A stretch of 25,563 bases of DNA from a virus. The notes beneath the pieces were generated by a model, which did no database searches, was not told the DNA's origin, and saw only the letters and a program-made list of their open reading frames with translations. Location: positions 1 through 25,563 of IMG/VR virus record IMGVR_UViG_3300040808_001057; one strand, 5' to 3'. This document shows, piece by piece, positions 11,148 to 18,509 of the stretch (the first letter of the stretch is position 1; each line of letters starts with the position of its first letter). A program made the position numbers and the translations under genes.

Positions 11148-11485
11148 TAGCTAAAAAGGCCGAATTCGTCGTCGTCCTCTTGAGAGTATCGCAAAGATAT
11201 CGCTGCCAAGGCTCTAGATACTTTTCCATCCATCGGGAAAGCCATAGCGACCGATTCCGTCAGGTCGTCCCAGTACATACTGCCGCAGCTAGGATCTTCT
11301 TCCATCATGTCGTACACTAGATTGTAGAGACAGCAGTTCCTGTAATACTTCAGAAATTCAGGAGAGCCATTATCTATAAGCTCTTCACCGTTTTTTCTGT
11401 TTAAAAAGAAATTTATCTGGGCGACAGTGATGTACAAGCCATCCTCATCAACCATCAAAGGTTCTCTGTAGTCTCCTTCCAACAT
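11147..11485 (-). CDS. 112-aa acidic hypothetical protein
   Basis: The protein starts MLEGDYREPLMVDEDGLYIT, has a central helical part with LKYYRNCCLYNLVYDMMEED and an acidic end (SQEDDDEFGLFS). I recognise no family. The acidic, hydrophobic last residues resemble tails that dock on partner proteins, which is only inference. Its ATG follows a strong hairpin terminator; no clear Shine-Dalgarno is present (leader CGTTTATTATC). Confidence 0.65.
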   Translation of the reverse strand: MLEGDYREPLMVDEDGLYITVAQINFFLNRKNGEELIDNGSPEFLKYYRNCCLYNLVYDMMEEDPSCGSMYWDDLTESVAMAFPMDGKVSRALAAISLRYSQEDDDEFGLFS

Positions 11486-11495
11486 GATAATAAAC

Positions 11496-11531
11496 GAGGG
11501 AGGGGTGGACGGGGGAAAACACCCCTCCCTC
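11496..11531 (-). terminator. Strong hairpin terminator after the DUF932 gene
   Basis: Perfect 12-bp G/C-rich stem (GAGGGAGGGGTG and its complement) with a 12-nt loop, followed on the minus strand by GTTTATTAT. It lies 6 bp after the stop at 11538. Confidence 0.8.
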
Positions 11532-11537
11532 TAAGAA

Positions 11538-12428
11538 TTAGTTGAGAGCAACGCCCTCACTGTATGTAGAGGCAAGCTCCCACAGTTGTTGGTTCAAATT
11601 CACATCTTTTTGAATGTTCGAGATGGAGCGAACCATTCGGTTAGTCCCCTCGTTGCGGAAACCTCCACGGAGCAGATTCTCTTGAGCCACGTTGAACGTG
11701 CGCCAAAGATCAGTACCCGTGTCCGCTTCACGGCGAGGCGTGGAGAGGTTTTTCAGGATGCTCTCATGCGGAGAGTCCCAGCGAAGCTTTGCGGCATCAG
11801 CAAAGAAGTCCTTACGGCTGCGCTCAGAAAGCTCCGTCCCTTGCCAGCTACCGATCTTATCCGCGATTTCCGAAGATTGGGTGATAAGCTGACGAGAAGC
11901 GTCCTGCACCTGCTTGGCCTCGAAGCCAATGTGACGAATATGGATCCTGCCGAAATCTTGTTCGGAGATCACCATCCCGTTAGAGCAGATCATGCGGAAG
12001 ATGCCCCCTTGTAGGGTGTACCCTCCGAGGCCATTGTGAGCGTTGATGAGAAGCATCTCAGGGAAGCTGTCGCCAGCGCCAAACTTCTCCATGTCCATGT
12101 CTTCGTGACGGAGGCGGATAATGTGCTTGGCGTGATCCTTGCTCCACTTACGAGCACTGACCTGCTGGGCCTTCCAAGCGGTCCAACCCTCATCTTGTAG
12201 GATGGACAGGATTTCAGTGGTGGGGAGGAAGGTGTACCGATCAGATACACGGCCCTCTTCGGGAGCAGTAGCGAAAGCAGCGGGAGCGTACTTGCGGATG
12301 AGTTCTTCGTTCTTGATAGCAACCATAGGAGTGTCCTCTTGTGTTTGTTGAGTGTGAGTTCTGCCGAACGTGGCGTCAAACGCGCCATTGATCATTCTTG
12401 AAAGCTCTTCGTAGAATTTGTCGTCCAT
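11538..12428 (-). CDS. DUF932 phage/plasmid-like protein
   Basis: The 296-aa protein has a DUF932 core: FLPTTEILSILQDEGWTA near residue 65, RLRHEDMDMEKFGAGDSFPE, LLINAHNGLGGYTLQGGIFR and MICSNGMVISEQDFGRIHI. This family is common on phages and plasmids and its biochemical role is not settled. A GAGG stretch about 9 nt before ATG 12428 is a usable ribosome site, and a TATAAT box lies upstream; a strong hairpin follows. It therefore looks like a one-gene transcription unit, well expressed. Confidence 0.85.
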   Translation of the reverse strand: MDDKFYEELSRMINGAFDATFGRTHTQQTQEDTPMVAIKNEELIRKYAPAAFATAPEEGRVSDRYTFLPTTEILSILQDEGWTAWKAQQVSARKWSKDHAKHIIRLRHEDMDMEKFGAGDSFPEMLLINAHNGLGGYTLQGGIFRMICSNGMVISEQDFGRIHIRHIGFEAKQVQDASRQLITQSSEIADKIGSWQGTELSERSRKDFFADAAKLRWDSPHESILKNLSTPRREADTGTDLWRTFNVAQENLLRGGFRNEGTNRMVRSISNIQKDVNLNQQLWELASTYSEGVALN

Positions 12429-12454
12429 GTCGTAATGCCTCGTTCGGTCCCCCT

Positions 12455-12460
12455 ATTATA
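12455..12460 (-). promoter_or_regulatory. TATAAT box of the DUF932 gene
   Basis: Minus-strand GTATAATAGG, 26 nt before the ATG, in the 44-bp gap after the recombinase gene. Here a leader of about 20 nt with a ribosome site remains, unlike the start-proximal boxes. Confidence 0.55.
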
Positions 12461-12472
12461 CTCGTTCAGCGA

Positions 12473-13456
12473 TTAGTTGCAATCGGAAACGCCAATTACT
12501 TTGCGAAGTTCAGCAAATTCTTCGCCTAAGAAGCTCTCGTAAAAGGACTTACGTTGGAACTTCTTGTCTCCGAAAGTGAACCACGCACCACTCTGCTGCA
12601 CGATCCCGTCTACCACAAGGAAGTCTAGGAGCCCTTCGTAAGGGTCCAGGCCCTCGTCATACATCAGCTTGAACGTAGTCTCGCGGAATGGAATGGATAC
12701 CTTGTTCTTGGTGTTCCTGAGCCTTCCCTGGATACCGATGATCTGCTTGTTCTCATCCTTGATAAGGTCAGAGGTCTTGTTCGAGATCGTCTTCATGTTG
12801 ACGCCCAGGTAGTATTCAAGGCTCTTGCCTCCTGCTGCCTGGGTTTCTGGGTTCCCATACATGACGCCCACCTTGTTACGGATCTGGTTGATGACCACTA
12901 GGCCCACCTTGTGCTTGCGTAGCAGGGGATTGATCTTGCGTAGACAGGCACCCGTGCTCTTGGCCCTGACGGCTCCCTGCATGTTGTTGCCGTCGTAGTT
13001 CTCTGCCTCGAACTCAGCCTTAGAGGGAGAGACAGCAATACTGTCGTATGCGATCACGATAGGAGTGTCTGCGTCTGTCTCTCTGATGGCCTTGATCGTG
13101 TCCTCGATGACCTGGAAGCAATCTTCTAGCGTGTCAGGAGCAGCGTAAATCAACTTCTTAGGGTCTAGGCCCAGGCTCTCAGCAAACTCTGGGTTATAAG
13201 CATTCTCAGAGTCCACAAGCATGGCGTAGTAGCCTTTGTGCTGCGCGTCCTTCAGGATGTGCGTAGCGAACACAGTCTTAGCTGTGGATGCCTCACCCAT
13301 GAACTGTGTGATCATACCGATAGGGATGCCTTTGGTGTAGTCCCCGCTGATGACACGGTTGAGGGCGTAGCTCCCTGTGGAGACGAAGCCCATGTCTGTA
13401 ATCTGATCGGAAAGGAGGCCCGCGTTCTTGAGCCTGTCTAATACTGTTTTGTCCAT
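12473..13456 (-). CDS. RecA/UvsX-family recombinase
   Basis: The 327-aa protein has GEASTAKT (54-61) as Walker A, a Walker B strand IVIAYDS, and the RecA loop-2 region VVINQIRNKVGVMYGNPETQ followed by AAGGKSLEYY. The C-terminal FLVVDGIVQQSGAWFTFGDK matches bacterial RecA. The glycine before the Walker A lysine is alanine; T4-type UvsX proteins also deviate at that position. It should form filaments on single-stranded DNA and drive strand exchange, with the gp32-like and UvsY-like proteins of this window. ATG 13456 has a TATAAT box 5 nt upstream. Confidence 0.93.
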   Translation of the reverse strand: MDKTVLDRLKNAGLLSDQITDMGFVSTGSYALNRVISGDYTKGIPIGMITQFMGEASTAKTVFATHILKDAQHKGYYAMLVDSENAYNPEFAESLGLDPKKLIYAAPDTLEDCFQVIEDTIKAIRETDADTPIVIAYDSIAVSPSKAEFEAENYDGNNMQGAVRAKSTGACLRKINPLLRKHKVGLVVINQIRNKVGVMYGNPETQAAGGKSLEYYLGVNMKTISNKTSDLIKDENKQIIGIQGRLRNTKNKVSIPFRETTFKLMYDEGLDPYEGLLDFLVVDGIVQQSGAWFTFGDKKFQRKSFYESFLGEEFAELRKVIGVSDCN

Positions 13457-13461
13457 GCCTT

Positions 13462-13467
13462 ATTATA
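13462..13467 (-). promoter_or_regulatory. TATAAT box 5 nt before recombinase ATG
   Basis: TATAAT, AAGGC, ATG, the same 15 bp as at 7143-7157. Just upstream AAAAAGTCAAAAGATC resembles the 16-bp repeat of 252-407 (AAAAAGTCAAA core). Confidence 0.6.
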
Positions 13468-13481
13468 GATCTTTTGACTTT

Positions 13482-13817
13482 TTAGCCACTGTAAACCACA
13501 TCTTTAATTCCGTACTTGTGAATCAATCCCATGCAGCAGGGGCACGGTTTAGCCAGCAGATCATTAGCTCTGTAAACGTACATCGTAGCCCCTTTGATGT
13601 TTATCCCCTGTCTGATAGCCTTGTAGATAGCATGACTCTCAGCATGAAGAGTTGACCATGCACCTGACCCGTACTTAGGATGTGTTTTCCTAGAATTAGG
13701 AGCAGCCACTAGGACCTTATTGCCCTTTGCTATGGCTGCTCCCATTTTGAAACGATGATCAGATTTTTCAGATTGTTTGATAGCTGCCCTCATGGGCGGC
13801 GTAGGCTCAAGGTCCAT
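13482..13817 (-). CDS. Cytidine/dCMP deaminase-family protein
   Basis: The 111-aa protein has HAE (58-60) and PCPCC (91-95), the zinc ligands and catalytic glutamate of the cytidine and deoxycytidylate deaminase fold (H-A-E and P-C-x-x-C). Phage members usually turn dCMP into dUMP for dTMP synthesis, but at 111 aa it is shorter than many, and a tRNA or free-base substrate cannot be excluded. ATG 13817 overlaps the upstream stop as TGATG. Confidence 0.85.
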   Translation of the reverse strand: MDLEPTPPMRAAIKQSEKSDHRFKMGAAIAKGNKVLVAAPNSRKTHPKYGSGAWSTLHAESHAIYKAIRQGINIKGATMYVYRANDLLAKPCPCCMGLIHKYGIKDVVYSG

Positions 13818-14029
13818 CAAAAGCTTCCTGGATTATAAACACCCTCTCCTGTGATCTTTACTCTCGGAGTACAGTTACCCATGTACCTCTCAAGAGTGCT
13901 GGGCTTCTCCTTATTAGGATCACAGTCAAGGCAGCGTGCTTCTTTCTTACCTTCTTCGTAGTTTTCCATCTTCATGTAAACAGACCAAAAAGCATCACAC
14001 TCAGTGCAATAGAATTCGTAGTCAGGCAT
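13817..14029 (-). CDS. FmdB-like zinc-ribbon protein (first copy)
   Basis: The 70-aa protein begins MPDYEFYCTECDAFW, with CxxC at residues 8-11, and has CLDC at residues 33-36; the end KITGEGVYNPGSF matches the FmdB pattern. Such zinc ribbons are thought to be regulatory or to bind nucleic acid. Its ATG overlaps the MazG stop as TGATG. A second member lies at 23660-24148. Confidence 0.75.
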   Translation of the reverse strand: MPDYEFYCTECDAFWSVYMKMENYEEGKKEARCLDCDPNKEKPSTLERYMGNCTPRVKITGEGVYNPGSF

Positions 14030-14349
14030 CAGCGGTTGTCTCCTGAACCACCAAGGACTCCTCTATATTTTCTATCCCCAAGCTTCGCGATGTTTCTTCT
14101 GGCTACCGTCTCTAGGTCAGTGCCTAGTTCCGTTGCAATCTGTGCCACATACCAAAGAACGTCACCTAACTCTTTTGCAAGCTGATCAATGTCATTCACT
14201 TCGGCTTCGCCTCCTTTGTCTCGGAGAATCTTCTTGTATTTGTTGCAAAGCTCCCCAGCCTCACCTGCGAGGCCGAGAATAGGATAGTTGAGTCCTTCGG
14301 GGTAAATTGCGGTTTCGTTTGCTTGAATCTGATAATCGTTTAATTTCAT
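14029..14349 (-). CDS. MazG-like nucleotide pyrophosphohydrolase
   Basis: The 106-aa all-helical protein has E30-A-G-E33 and E60-L-G-D63 (LAKELGDVLWYVAQIA), the E-x2-E / E-x2-D metal-binding motif of MazG-type enzymes, which hydrolyse nucleoside triphosphates to monophosphates and pyrophosphate. Phage forms are thought to shape nucleotide pools or (p)ppGpp signalling. It overlaps the glycosyltransferase stop by ATGA. It sits with the deaminase, so a nucleotide-pool role is sensible. Confidence 0.88.
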   Translation of the reverse strand: MKLNDYQIQANETAIYPEGLNYPILGLAGEAGELCNKYKKILRDKGGEAEVNDIDQLAKELGDVLWYVAQIATELGTDLETVARRNIAKLGDRKYRGVLGGSGDNR

Positions 14350-15176
14350 TTTATGTCTCCAAATACTTCTACTATTTCTCTAAATCGGTGACGCTCTACT
14401 GAATCGCACTCTCCGTGGCACGCCTGAAACACCTTGTTTATATTAAAAGAAAGCGAAACATCTTGTTCTTCCTTCAGTGCCGAACCTATCGCAAGTTCAG
14501 GCACAAAGTAGCGGTCACCTGGGCGCATATCTGGGTTAGCAGACCAACAACCGATACCTTTTTTGATTCTAAAGTAATTCAGTGTGAAGTCGTCTGACGT
14601 AGGAAAGAATTTTACTTTATCCATGTTAAAAATGTCTTCCTTGTCAAACCAATGGGGCTCGTAAGTAACTCCCGCATGTCCCACAGAGTAGTTAAATACC
14701 CATCCAGGTTGATATCTTCTAGTTGCTAACCTACTCCAGTCCCATTCAAAGTTTTTGAGATCATCACCAACCAAATCCATAGAAAGAACATTCATCGCTG
14801 CCTGTTCTCCTGTCTCCAAATGTTTGTTAACAAGACGTTCCAGCAACTTTGGGTGAAACTCCGTATCGTCGTCCACCGTCACTATTATACAATCTTCATC
14901 GTATACTTTTTCTAGTGTTGGGATGATTTTTCTGTGCGACCCATAGTTTTCTACCCAGCACACCTCTATGAGCGGATCTTCCACAATCTTTCTAAGATCC
15001 TCGTTTGTTATTTCTTTGTCCTTGAAGCCTTCATCCAGTTTGAAGGGCTCCTCGGAAAGATTAACATAGATTTTGTCTGGAGTAAGAGTTTGCTCTACCA
15101 AAGAGCGCAAAGTAATCGCCAAAGATTTCTGACGATTGAATATGGAGGTCAGAGTGACATATACAGGTTTCTTCAT
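14346..15176 (-). CDS. GT-A-fold glycosyltransferase
   Basis: The 276-aa protein starts with a GT-A Rossmann-like strand (PVYVTLTSIFNRQKSLAITL) and has DDD at 102-104 (CIIVTVDDDTEFHPKLLERL), the metal- and nucleotide-sugar-binding motif. Later ACHGECDSVERHRF may form part of the acceptor side. Donor and acceptor sugars cannot be read from sequence. It is the last gene of a seven-gene run of glycosyl- and methyltransferases, and has its own TATAAT box 12 nt before the ATG. Confidence 0.8.
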   Translation of the reverse strand: MKKPVYVTLTSIFNRQKSLAITLRSLVEQTLTPDKIYVNLSEEPFKLDEGFKDKEITNEDLRKIVEDPLIEVCWVENYGSHRKIIPTLEKVYDEDCIIVTVDDDTEFHPKLLERLVNKHLETGEQAAMNVLSMDLVGDDLKNFEWDWSRLATRRYQPGWVFNYSVGHAGVTYEPHWFDKEDIFNMDKVKFFPTSDDFTLNYFRIKKGIGCWSANPDMRPGDRYFVPELAIGSALKEEQDVSLSFNINKVFQACHGECDSVERHRFREIVEVFGDIK

Positions 15177-15188
15177 ACTGTATTTAGT

Positions 15189-15194
15189 ATTATA
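15189..15194 (-). promoter_or_regulatory. TATAAT box before the 14346 glycosyltransferase
   Basis: Minus-strand GATATAATAC, 12 nt before ATG 15176, leaving a leader of about five bases. A palindrome CTTATAAATTATAAG (15202-15216) lies immediately upstream, overlapping the previous stop codon. Confidence 0.5.
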
Positions 15195-15202
15195 TCACCG
15201 TC

Positions 15203-15736
15203 TTATAATTTATAAGTTGTTATATGTGGATACGGTTGATTATCGTATACTTCAATAACCTCGTACCCTAGATCTTTCCACTCCTGAGAACTCCAAGCAG
15301 AAATATGACATTCATAAGGATTACCATAAGCCTCTCCTTGGGGCTCCTCGCCCAGAGGCATACCGAAGATAAGCTTATCATACTTATCCTCTAGTTTAGG
15401 AAGAATGGAGAGAAATTCCTCTTTGAGTAAATGCTCTGGGCCATGCCAAAACAGCAACAAATCAGCCTCTGGTAGCTTATCAACATCTACTATACTAAGG
15501 TTGTAAATCTTATCTTCTGGGCATCCTTGGCTGATTGCAGCTGAAACATTTGGTTCAAACACTTCTACTATGGACCAATCCACGTTATTAGATTTACAAA
15601 TATTAATCCACCAGTGCCTGGTAGGTTGTTGCCAGTCATGGAACCCTACGTTTACCATGCTGGTGAACTCGGTCTTTTGAAAAACGTCACAAACAGTTTT
15701 TTCTCGTTGTGTGTAGTTGTGTTTTGGTATAATCAT
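15203..15736 (-). CDS. Methyltransferase-like protein
   Basis: The 177-aa product from ATG 15736 has SMVNVGFHDWQQPTRHWW as a likely SAM-binding motif I and WSIVEVFEPN as the strand with the acidic residue that would hold the ribose, then ADLLLFWHGPEHLLKEEF and NPYECHISAWSSQEWKDLGY, a pattern of class I methyltransferases acting on sugar or lipid precursors. The start uses an ATGA overlap with the next gene. The frame is open to 15775, but that is inside the neighbour. Confidence 0.6.
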   Translation of the reverse strand: MIIPKHNYTQREKTVCDVFQKTEFTSMVNVGFHDWQQPTRHWWINICKSNNVDWSIVEVFEPNVSAAISQGCPEDKIYNLSIVDVDKLPEADLLLFWHGPEHLLKEEFLSILPKLEDKYDKLIFGMPLGEEPQGEAYGNPYECHISAWSSQEWKDLGYEVIEVYDNQPYPHITTYKL

Positions 15737-16302
15737 TTTTGAATAGCAAGATAGCCGCAAGTTAAGTGACCCCACATAGGGTTAGTGAATTTAGAAGAAT
15801 TACCTGTTAGTCTATTTTTTGTATCCTGAATTGAGGCTCCGACGAACTGTTCAACCGTCTCTAGTTGAAGCCCAGGAAGATCGAAAGTGATAAACAAGTA
15901 TCCTCCAGGCTTAACCATGTCTAGCAGGTTCTTCATAACGGTAACGTGATCAAAAGGAACTTCCTCAACAGTGCTGATATTCACCACAGCATCGAAAGAC
16001 TCTTTCCACTCTTCTTTAGGAGATTGTGTAATATCATATACACCTGTATTTTCTAAAGTTGATGGTATGATGTCAGTGTGAAAAACATGCATCTTAAGCT
16101 CGTCAATGCACTCTTTAAACTGAACGTGGGGACCTTCAAAGCCCCAAGAAGTGTTGTGGATCTTACTCCCCTCCTCTACATGTTCACGAAGTTGAGACTC
16201 AACTTTACAATATTCATAAGGTCTAGACCAGCAGTGGCCGTCAAAATACTCCTCGACAGAATCGTCTGAGGAATCAAAATACTTAAATTCTAAAACTTTC
16301 AT
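15733..16302 (-). CDS. Class I SAM-dependent methyltransferase
   Basis: The 189-aa product from MKVLEFKYFD has FDAVVNISTVEEVPFDHV, then VMKNLLDMVKPGGYLFITFD, the motif IV to post-V region of Methyltransf_11-type enzymes. The usual glycine-rich motif I is weak in the N-terminal half. The ATG is one base after the upstream TAA. It probably methylates a sugar made by the neighbouring glycosyltransferases, which is inference from position. Confidence 0.65.
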   Translation of the reverse strand: MKVLEFKYFDSSDDSVEEYFDGHCWSRPYEYCKVESQLREHVEEGSKIHNTSWGFEGPHVQFKECIDELKMHVFHTDIIPSTLENTGVYDITQSPKEEWKESFDAVVNISTVEEVPFDHVTVMKNLLDMVKPGGYLFITFDLPGLQLETVEQFVGASIQDTKNRLTGNSSKFTNPMWGHLTCGYLAIQK

Positions 16303-16303
16303 A

Positions 16304-17008
16304 TTACCAAACGCAGGTTTTGTAAAGGTCGCGTCCCCCTTGAAGATATCCTCGATTAGCACCAATGCCTAGATCGACGTTGAATACGCTTCCTGTATCA
16401 ATAATAGTATTGGTAGGAAACTCTTTAAATAGCTTGTAACACAAAATATTGGCGAATGGGCCAGCACAAAGTAAAACTAGGTAATGCTCATCCCCGTTCT
16501 GCGATAACTTATCTACCAGCTTATCATAAACGTCAGCGTTCTTAGTCCAGGCATCTGCGCCGATAGAGATGTGAGTGTCTACCTTGAAAGGTAGCCCCGC
16601 TGGATCTCCAGGAGAGACCAGGATTATCTTGTACTGAGAAAAAGTTGAGACTACTTCACTTCTGAAAGGGATGAAGTTAGAGTTTACAAATATATTCGCC
16701 CAGGTGAGCCTTTCCTCAGGAAGCCCTGTAGCCTTCTTCATAGCTTGATAGTTAGGATCACCCACACAACACTTACAAGCAACACCTACGAAATAGTTCT
16801 CCTGATTATGTGTGAATGATTTATAAAGATCTAGCCTGATATCTTCTTGCCCAGTGAAGTTGAATTCTCCCTTGTGTAGAAGGTTAAGGTGAGTTCCATT
16901 CATGATCATCATCTCACCATCGCCAAACCTCGTAATAGAAAAAGGCTCCTTGTCTTCTAGCTTCCTCTTAAGGAAGTTAAGGTCATTCAAGAATGAGGTT
17001 GTCAACAT
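16304..17008 (-). CDS. GT-D-fold (DUF1792-type) glycosyltransferase-like protein
   Basis: The 234-aa product from MLTTSFLNDL has FSITRFGDGEMMIMNG at about 23-38, the RFGDGE motif of DUF1792 proteins, which adopt the GT-D glycosyltransferase fold and use DxE to bind metal and UDP-sugar. Later LVSPGDPAGLPFKVDTHISI and LLCAGPFANILCYKLF complete the domain. ATG 17008 overlaps the upstream gene by 7 nt. Confidence 0.7.
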   Translation of the reverse strand: MLTTSFLNDLNFLKRKLEDKEPFSITRFGDGEMMIMNGTHLNLLHKGEFNFTGQEDIRLDLYKSFTHNQENYFVGVACKCCVGDPNYQAMKKATGLPEERLTWANIFVNSNFIPFRSEVVSTFSQYKIILVSPGDPAGLPFKVDTHISIGADAWTKNADVYDKLVDKLSQNGDEHYLVLLCAGPFANILCYKLFKEFPTNTIIDTGSVFNVDLGIGANRGYLQGGRDLYKTCVW

Positions 17009-17745
17009 ATCTTGTTTACGGTCTCCCAACCATTGTCTATACCATGAGAGATACATTGATCTCGTTCTGCGTAAAATTGTGGGATAGACTTCAATGATCC
17101 ATTAGAGGAAGCCTTATTATCGTTACCGTACTCTTCTGGCTTTATAGAACTCCACATAGCAGGATCATTCGGAGGATGTGGAGGGCAATAAGTTTTAACA
17201 TTGCCATGCTTCTTTGCTAGAAAGGAAAGTTGAATATCTTCACCATTCTCCAAAGTAAAAGGAGTTTCATACCACATGTAATTAAGGTGTTCTCTTTTCA
17301 TAAACCAAGCATGACCTACAAGATCCACTTCTTGCGTGATCGGATTTTTTGAAGGCCAGCCTACCCTAACATGCTGAAAGTAGCGCCGAGAGTGAAGTAT
17401 GCACCCCGCCCCTCCAAGAATTCCAGGAGTCTGCTTCATAGTATTCAGACAGTTCTCAAACCACTTTGGCCCAGGAATAGTATCATCATCGAAGAAGGCA
17501 ACGTAGTCAGTATCAGCGATTAAGCCAACAGCGAAACGGGCATGATACTTACAATTAGTATCCGACTTGAATACCTTATCCAAACCAAGAGCGTATGGGT
17601 TAAACTTCTTGTTCTCTGGGCAAGCATTCATCCACAGCCAGATCTTCGTCGGCTTCACCGACTGAGCCCTGATAGCAGAGATCTGCTCCTTAAGGTACTC
17701 TGGCCTTTTATAGCAGTTCAGAATTACTGTAATAGTTCCTTCCAT
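17002..17745 (-). CDS. GT2-type glycosyltransferase
   Basis: The 247-aa protein begins TITVILNCYKRPEYLKEQI and has FFDDDTIPGPKW with DDD at 86-88, followed by GGAGCILHSRRY and an ENGEDIQLSFLAKKHG acceptor-side motif (E-D). This is a typical GT-A inverting enzyme of the GT2 kind. The ATG overlaps the end of the upstream GT4 gene by 22 nt without a clear ribosome site. Confidence 0.85.
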   Translation of the reverse strand: MEGTITVILNCYKRPEYLKEQISAIRAQSVKPTKIWLWMNACPENKKFNPYALGLDKVFKSDTNCKYHARFAVGLIADTDYVAFFDDDTIPGPKWFENCLNTMKQTPGILGGAGCILHSRRYFQHVRVGWPSKNPITQEVDLVGHAWFMKREHLNYMWYETPFTLENGEDIQLSFLAKKHGNVKTYCPPHPPNDPAMWSSIKPEEYGNDNKASSNGSLKSIPQFYAERDQCISHGIDNGWETVNKIC

Positions 17746-18509
17746 TTTTCTACGATCTCGTCTTCTTCCATGATCTGTGGTAGGAACTGAACCCCACCAT
17801 AAGGGATACCCGCGAGCTTACACTCAGCCTCAACCAGACCAAAGGTCTCCGAATGTGAGGAGTGATAAACAGCGTCTACCTCATTATACATTTTCTCTCT
17901 ATCGTCCTCATGCTGTCGAATCTCAACGACCCCTTCAACCACAAGCGGCAGAATATACTTTACAAAATAGTTAGAATCATTTAGTTTTCCAAAAAGCAGG
18001 ATTCTTTCGTACCCAGCCTCGCGTGCCAGAGCTATTGCTTGTGCTGGGTGCTTGTTCGAGTCGATGCTCCCGATGACTGCTGCCTTCTTGTTCTTGGGTG
18101 CAGACCAGTTGACTTTTTGGACATGCGGAGGTATTACCACCTGTGGGTGATCAACGCCCTGTAAGAGCCTCTGTCGCTCGCTAACAAAGTGTACGACATC
18201 TACCTTGTCTAAACTCATGTCGGCTACATTGGACAGAGAGGGGGATTCATGGCAACTGTAGATAAGTCTCTTATTTGCGACCACATCCACAGCCCTAATA
18301 GGCACATAATGTGCTATCACTCTGTCGGTCGGCAGAACCCGAATACCCTCTACTCCACCAGACTGGCATTTATCCTTGTGCCAATCATGGGGTCCATAGA
18401 AGGTGCAGTCATAGCCCTCCTCATTTAGCTTATTAGTTAGCCAAATGAAATGACAGGTACTGCCTCCAGGCTTGGACCAACCACTAATAATCTTAACTGT
18501 CTTTGACAC
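17724..18509 (-). CDS. GT4-type glycosyltransferase
   Basis: From GTG 18509 the 261-aa product starts MSKTVKIISGWSKPGGSTCH, a typical GT-B opening strand with glycine-rich loop, and near the end has HSSHSETFGLVEAECKLAGI, the E-x7-E motif that binds the nucleotide sugar. AAGGAG lies 7 nt before the GTG, which decides the start; the frame is open to 18677 but that part lies within the neighbour. It overlaps the upstream gene by 17 nt. HVQKVNW encodes a near copy of the 16-bp repeat at about 18110, probably by chance. Confidence 0.8.
   Translation of the reverse strand: MSKTVKIISGWSKPGGSTCHFIWLTNKLNEEGYDCTFYGPHDWHKDKCQSGGVEGIRVLPTDRVIAHYVPIRAVDVVANKRLIYSCHESPSLSNVADMSLDKVDVVHFVSERQRLLQGVDHPQVVIPPHVQKVNWSAPKNKKAAVIGSIDSNKHPAQAIALAREAGYERILLFGKLNDSNYFVKYILPLVVEGVVEIRQHEDDREKMYNEVDAVYHSSHSETFGLVEAECKLAGIPYGGVQFLPQIMEEDEIVEKWKELLQ

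Noticed and set aside
18106-18121. Near copy of the 16-bp repeat inside a glycosyltransferase gene
   Set aside because: It codes for Val-Gln-Lys-Val-Asn-Trp in a normal part of the protein and stands alone, so chance is likely.
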